A DNA stretch of 10,927 nt from Coemansia sp. RSA 922 (Eukaryota > Kickxellomycota > Kickxellomycetes > Kickxellales > Kickxellaceae). The position numbers and the translations under genes are program-made. How positions within the stretch are numbered: the stretch's first letter is position 1; each line of letters opens with the position of its first letter. Below, in pieces: positions 6,685-10,927 of the stretch. The notes beneath the pieces were generated by a model. That model worked only from the letters and a program-made list of their open reading frames with translations, was not told the origin of the DNA and did no database searches. Location of the stretch: the NCBI GenBank assembly GCA_027577415.1, contig JANBQS010000881.1:1-10927 (forward strand), given 5' to 3'.

Positions 6685-9661
6685 ATGGGTGGTACGTACA
6701 TGACAAAAAGTGCAGTTGGGCGCTGTTGCCGAAATAGAGCGCAACGCATGCAGTAAAGAGGCACAACTCTGAAATAGGGAGAGCATGGCTTCACGTCCCT
6801 CCTTTCGCACGCGTGCCTCAATGCAACACATGGTCCTGTCGGCTGTTTAAAGTCAGGCCCAGCCACCATTTCTGCCTTGTGGCTACAATCGGTTCGTGGT
6901 ATCAGATACTCAAAGGCCATCTGAAAAGGAGACCGTTTCGGTCCAATTTAAGCACAGGTATTAACAACCATTCTACTCATCGCGTGTAGGTAAAAAGATT
7001 CGCCGCAAGAGGCAAAGGAGCCTATTTTCGATGACTGCCGCCGACGAGTTCTCTATGCTGGATAGCGGGCGAACTGGTACAGCGGCATTCGACCCGATGC
7101 ACCTCTCGCCGATGTCTTCTAGGTCGCGTACATCTGATTTTCAGCAGAATTTTGATCCCACCGCTCCTAGAGAGCCGCCATCGCTCGATATGCTGGCGGA
7201 GATGATTAAGGAAGAGATTCGCCAGGCTTCGGGACTCAAGCAGGCGCTTGATAGAGTGGGGTCTGAGACCAATTGTATTGCGACGCGCATGTCTATGCTG
7301 TCCATGGCCGAGTCGATGGACAAGGAGTGTGGCGAGGTTAAGGACCACGGTAGGTCAAAGCCCGGCTCGCAGAAGCGCGTCAATGACAAGGCCAAGAAGC
7401 AAGTGCGATTTGTCGTTCCAGATGACGTGCGCTTTCGCTGGCTGGGTATCTTCCAACAGCCAACAGAGTCCGAAGATGCTAGCGGTAGTGAGGCGGATAC
7501 ACCGATGCCACTAAAGTCACGGACAATCGATGCTACGAATCACAATAACTCGCCGCCTGCTGCCACTAGCAGTCCCTCGGACCGTGTTGCGTCGCCATCA
7601 ACCTCTCCTGACAAGGCGCTTGGCCACGCTCATACAAATGGACAATCCGAGGATCTGCGCTCCGCTTCGCTTGTTCGGATGATTGCCGAGCGCAGTTCCT
7701 TAGATAATGAAGTTATTGATCGCAACTACGTGCTTCCGCAATTCACGGCAAACTCTTCTGTTGAAGCGGTCTACGGCGGATCGCGCTCTGATACTCGTGA
7801 GTCTTCGATGTTGATCAGCGGCGCTAGTATGGCTAGTTCAGTCAGGGGCCGCCATGCGCATGGCAGTCGCAGCACCGAGGAGCTATTGGAAGAAAGAGCG
7901 GCGCGGGCTCGCTTGGGTCGTCTGCTGCAGATTGATGAAGCACGATATGGCAAAGATGTAGCAGATGAGGCGGCCGGAGTCAATGGCGCTAGTCATCGAG
8001 GCAAGTACTCGACTATATCGGGGAAGAATAGTCGCCGCATTGCAGCTCAACTGCAGCAGATCCCTCACGAGCACTCTGATCCCGGCGAGCCAATGCACTC
8101 ACATTCTCCCGAAATGCCGGCTGGCTCACGGGTCTATGGCAGATCGGCCGCTCTCAGCCCGCCCCTCACATCGCGTAGCGCCTTTGTCCAGCCCTCGCTG
8201 GCTACATCCAAGGTCACCGTATCTAAGCAGCACCCAGTGTCGCCGGAGTTTGCTGCCCCACATACGATCCAGAAGGGCCCCAGCCCCAGCAAAGCTGACG
8301 ACACGCCACCTTTGGTCTTCCGCAGCGGATCTGCACACGAAGCGCTTAGTAATGGTGCGCTGCCGAGCTCGTCTCGTCGTCGCAATTCGCTGGATGAGTC
8401 GAGTATTTCTAGCCGTAGCGCACTGCGTGCAGATATGGGAGGCGGGTCCGGAGACCATCTGCAAACATCGGCGGTGCCGCCGTCTCCGCGCCGCAGCCAA
8501 CCATCAGGCCTGTTTCGGCGAGTGACAACGACAGCTGCTCTGCGCAAGCACCACCAGAACAGCGATTATGCGCACGCGGGTGACGGCGAAAGTAATGGCG
8601 ACGATGTGGGTGGAAATGGCATTATTGGCGGCACTCGCGATTTCTTCAAGCACCGCCTGCGATCGCGTACTCACAGCAACAGTGCCAATTTGCTGAATGG
8701 CAGTGGTCAAGCCGGCACCGCTCAAACAAATGGCGCGAGTATTCAGGCTAAAGGTGGGGCTGAAATTATTACTGAGCGGCCAAGGAAGCGCAGTGATGTT
8801 GAGGTCAAGTCCCGCGAACCGTCAGTGTCACCACCACCGCTTTTGCCGCAACAGCCCACCTTGCCTGACTACATCCAGCGGACCCCTGCTGCTGATAGAC
8901 GAGGGGCTGCCAAACACGCCAAAAATAACTCTGTGACTGGTGCGCACCACAAACAGCTGCCTCCACGCCCGCCGCCGTCGTCTTCATCGTCGTCAGGGAC
9001 GCAAGGTGATGTGTTTAAGACGCCTCAGCCGATTGAGGCCTTGTACAGCCAGCGCAAAAGCCACGATGACGCCATGACGATGGCGGCGCGGGGCAGTGAC
9101 GAGCATTCAGCAATTGGCAAAACGCGTGCACGCACAGCATCGGCTGACAGCGCCCGACAGCCCCATCATCAGCACCAATCGTCAACTGTTCGTGTAGCCA
9201 GGGGCCATGTTGAAGTACCCAAGCAGCTTCGTGCGACCAATGGTGACGTCGATGATGGCATTGATAGTGAGCGCTTTGGCACGCGGAGCAGGTCACGTCG
9301 GAATACAGGCGAGTCAGTCAGTTCGGCGCCGCCACATTTGCAGCCACAGCCGCCGCGCAAGTTTACACTGAACGTCGGGCGTGGTGAGCGACCAACTAGC
9401 GATGATAGCGACGCTGTTCTTGATCCGCCACCTGTGCCTAAGCTACCAGCTGGATCACCGCCACCGCCGCCGTTGTCGGCAATCATCTCGCCACAGGAAG
9501 TGGCTAAGAGTATGGCTGGTCTGGCTGAGAGAAGACAGCATCCAGCAGGTGATGTGGATTCGATAGATTACCATCTGCGTCGCCTCAGACCTAGCAATAA
9601 CAAGGGCCGCCGGTCGTCGTTCATGACTACTATTAACAATATGCTTGGCCGCAAAGACTAA
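6685..9661 (+). CDS. Large disordered Ser/Pro-rich protein, unknown function, 892 aa (joined exons 6685-6691 and 6990-9661)
   Basis: I do not recognise a family. The long open frame begins at ATG 7031 (876 aa), but I infer a start at ATG 6685: GCCATGG is a strong initiation context and the first ATG for over 200 nt. It is followed by GTACGT and rejoins in phase at 6990, giving the N-terminus MGGKKIRRKRQRSLFS before the old Met. ATG 7031 has a poor context and several ATGs ahead of it. Positions below count from the 7031 Met. Residues 52-97 look helical. KKQVRF (122-127) fits the PP1-docking RVxF motif. Four RRx[ST] sites (453, 499, 759, 863) fit PKA, and SPRR (485-488) fits a CDK site. KQLPPRP (641-647) fits a class I SH3 ligand, and a proline run follows at 809-814. 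The rest is Ser/Ala/His-rich with no transmembrane segment. It could be a phosphatase-binding or signalling scaffold. That role is inference from short motifs; the coding call itself is firm. Confidence 0.75.
6692..6989 (+). other. Inferred 298-nt intron after codon 2
   Basis: The donor is GTACGT at 6692, the branch candidate TATTAAC at 6959-6965 (one mismatch from TACTAAC), and the acceptor TGTAG ends at 6989, about 25 nt after the branch A. Removing it joins G (6691) to GT (6990-6991) and keeps the frame. If it were retained, translation from 6685 would stop at TAA 6754-6756. The nearer acceptor at 6957 would bring in an in-frame stop. No RNA data are available. Confidence 0.6.
7394..7411 (+). 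other. Codons for a candidate PP1-docking motif (KKQVRF)
   Basis: The motif fits the [RK]-x-[VI]-x-F consensus of protein phosphatase 1 regulators, with basic residues before it and an acidic pair (DD) soon after. It lies in the most conserved-looking, non-repetitive part of the protein (KKQVRFVVPDDVRFRWLGIF). The match is short and could be coincidental. Confidence 0.35.
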
Positions 9662-10534
9662 GCGGATCTTGCTATATATGACTGATATTGTTGGCATTAA
9701 TTGTGATTTACATTTTTTTAATTTTCTCGTCGTTTTTTTTTTTCTCGCGATCGATTTCATATCATTTTGCTATTGTTTACTTGGTGTTCTTAACTTCAGG
9801 CAGACGAAACTAACGAGGGCGAATGTGGCATTTATGTGAATACCTAACATTGTTGCCATTTGCAGTTAGATACATTTCTTGCTCTTAACTAGCCTGGGCG
9901 TTTGCAGGTCTCAAAGCCGAAAAGAAGGCAAGTGTTCTGATACTATCACTAAGCATCAGAAGCACACAAGCATGGAATGTTAGCCAGCCCACTACAGCGC
10001 ACACATTTGAAGATCAAGAGAACGCTTAGTTATTTTCACAATTAATCAATACCCTTGTAACCAATAATTATTAATATGTATTTTTGTTTAGATGTTTTCA
10101 AATAGATGTTGACAGAACATACACAGATAGACACGTCAATCAGCAAGCGCAATTAAATCAGCAAATGAGTGCTTGATGTGGTGGTTTCCTTTTATATCAA
10201 AAAGAAATGCAGAATCCTTTGGAATAATAAGCGGACAAGGAATACAATGTCTTGGATTGATCACAAAGCAATTCACTGGATACAGATACATTGTACTGAA
10301 ATGTATCGCATTAGTGTTCTAACGCAGTCAAAGGCTTTCAAAGTGAATGGACAGTGGGTGCGAATTGGGAGAAGAATTGGGCAGCATCCCTGGCTTGGCA
10401 TCCTGCTGTCCTATTTAAGAGACGTGCTCTGCTCCTACAACAAAAATTCCTCCTACTTTTTTTACTACTCCATATTAGCAACCCCATCTTCATCATCTCT
10501 TCAAGTACTTATTATTTCTTTTTTTGCTCTCAGA
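9662..10534. other. Intergenic spacer between the large protein gene and the small orphan gene
   Basis: This AT-rich stretch contains the 3' UTR of the large gene, in which I see no canonical AATAAA close to the stop. It also holds a CCAAT at 10061-10065 and a TATA-like box at 10412. A frame in phase with the downstream gene is open from 10169, but its peptide shows no recognisable domain and I treat it as non-coding. No RNA gene was seen. Confidence 0.5.
10412..10419 (+). promoter_or_regulatory. TATA-like box of the small downstream gene
   Basis: TATTTAAG lies 116 nt before the end of the leader. A start near 10440 gives a CT-rich leader of about 95 nt with no ATG before 10535, which fits a simple promoter for the 125-residue gene. 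Confidence 0.45.
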
Positions 10535-10912
10535 ATGGAAGTACCCATTAAATGTGTCGCACCTGTTTACCAGTTTACTGCCGGAGACTATCCTAAGCTT
10601 ACCAAACTAGGTCATTTCGTAATAGTGGCCGATAAATATGTTGGTGTTAACGATCAAATCAAACTATTCAAGGCAAAGTATGCAGAGATTTTAAGGTATA
10701 CATTTCACCACTTTGTAGATGGCGCGCATTTTGAAACTAGTAGTACAGAGGTAATACCAGATAGCCCAGGAAGCTACGTTATTATTGCGATGAAGTGTAA
10801 AATTGGTGCATTTGTGAACAAATTCCTTAATGGCCTTATTGAAGACGAAACTTGTGATACTAAAATGTATTCCGATAAATATAAAGAGAAGATAAAGAGT
10901 TCTATTTTGTAA
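10535..10912 (+). CDS. Unrecognised 125-aa protein, low GC
   Basis: I do not recognise this protein. I chose ATG 10535 because it has A at -3 and G at +4, is the first ATG after the TATA-like box, and its stop is followed 5 nt later by AATAAA. The frame is open a further 122 codons upstream to 10169, but that part overlaps the promoter signals. The protein looks alpha/beta and soluble. It has a hydrophobic strand near 24-38 (LGHFVIVADKYVGV), a likely helix 39-61, a second hydrophobic stretch 80-102, and a Lys-rich tail. There is no signal peptide or membrane helix. Cysteines are at 7, 88 and 107. By hand count it is about 36% GC, against about 58% in a sampled line of the neighbouring large gene, so it may be transferred or fast-evolving. 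A CTCTCAG after a T-rich tract ends at 10533 and resembles a splice acceptor, so this could instead be the last exon of a longer gene. Confidence 0.6.
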   Translation: MEVPIKCVAPVYQFTAGDYPKLTKLGHFVIVADKYVGVNDQIKLFKAKYAEILRYTFHHFVDGAHFETSSTEVIPDSPGSYVIIAMKCKIGAFVNKFLNGLIEDETCDTKMYSDKYKEKIKSSIL

Positions 10913-10917
10913 ACAAC

Positions 10918-10923
10918 AATAAA
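10918..10923 (+). terminator. Poly(A) signal AATAAA of the small gene
   Basis: An exact AATAAA begins 5 nt after the TAA at 10910-10912. The spacing implies a very short 3' UTR. The window ends 4 nt later, so the cleavage site cannot be seen. Confidence 0.5.
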
Positions 10924-10927
10924 CTCT

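Noticed and set aside
7031..7033. ATG 7031 as the true start of the large protein
   Set aside because: It has T at -3 and several ATGs ahead of it, while splicing from 6685 gives a strong start in phase. It remains the fallback if the intron is not real.
8126..9486. Minus-strand ORFs of 93-137 codons within the large gene
   Set aside because: They are antisense shadows with Arg/Ala/Cys-rich peptides typical of reverse-read Ser-rich sequence.

Overview
This window looks like nuclear DNA from a fungus. The evidence is a Mdm1/SNX13-type sorting nexin C-terminus, a single-finger GATA-type transcription factor of fungal style, long GC-rich open frames with few introns, CT-rich blocks ahead of genes, TATA boxes and AATAAA signals. 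Low-complexity, Ala/Ser/His-rich regulatory proteins and sparse, 5'-located introns would fit an early-diverging lineage, but the sequence alone does not fix the taxon. I see no rRNA, tRNA, CRISPR array, transposon or insertion sequence.

Layout. (1) Positions 1-456 (+) are the 3' end of a sorting-nexin gene, showing its Nexin_C domain. (2) Positions 457-1480 are a convergent spacer with AATAAA signals; the half next to the GATA gene is CT-rich on that gene's sense strand. (3) Positions 1481-3073 (-) encode a 530-residue GATA zinc-finger protein whose finger is followed by a second pair of CxxC knuckles. (4) Positions 3074-6684 are a 3.6 kb head-to-head intergenic region. It holds a TATA box for the GATA gene flanked by two G-quadruplex motifs on opposite strands, simple repeats, a tight cluster of five HGATAR sites, a dispersed AGACCAG motif, and a CT-rich block before the next gene. 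(5) Positions 6685-9661 (+) are a large, mostly disordered, Ser/Pro-rich protein. I infer that its true start is a 7-nt first coding exon at 6685, joined through a 298-nt intron to the long open frame, giving 892 residues. (6) Positions 9662-10534 are an AT-rich spacer with a TATA-like box. (7) Positions 10535-10912 (+) encode a 125-residue protein that I do not recognise. It is much lower in GC than its neighbours and has a poly(A) signal 5 nt after its stop.

How the parts relate. The nexin gene and the small gene have no visible functional link to the centre of the window. The GATA factor and the disordered protein are divergently transcribed across a large shared region that contains a GATA-site cluster, so autoregulation or control of the neighbour by the GATA factor is a reasonable hypothesis, not a demonstration. 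No clearly new biological system is evident. The most interesting items are the atypical GATA finger with its second CxxC module, the hidden first exon, the repeated AGACCAG motif, the G-quadruplex/TATA arrangement, and the low-GC orphan gene.
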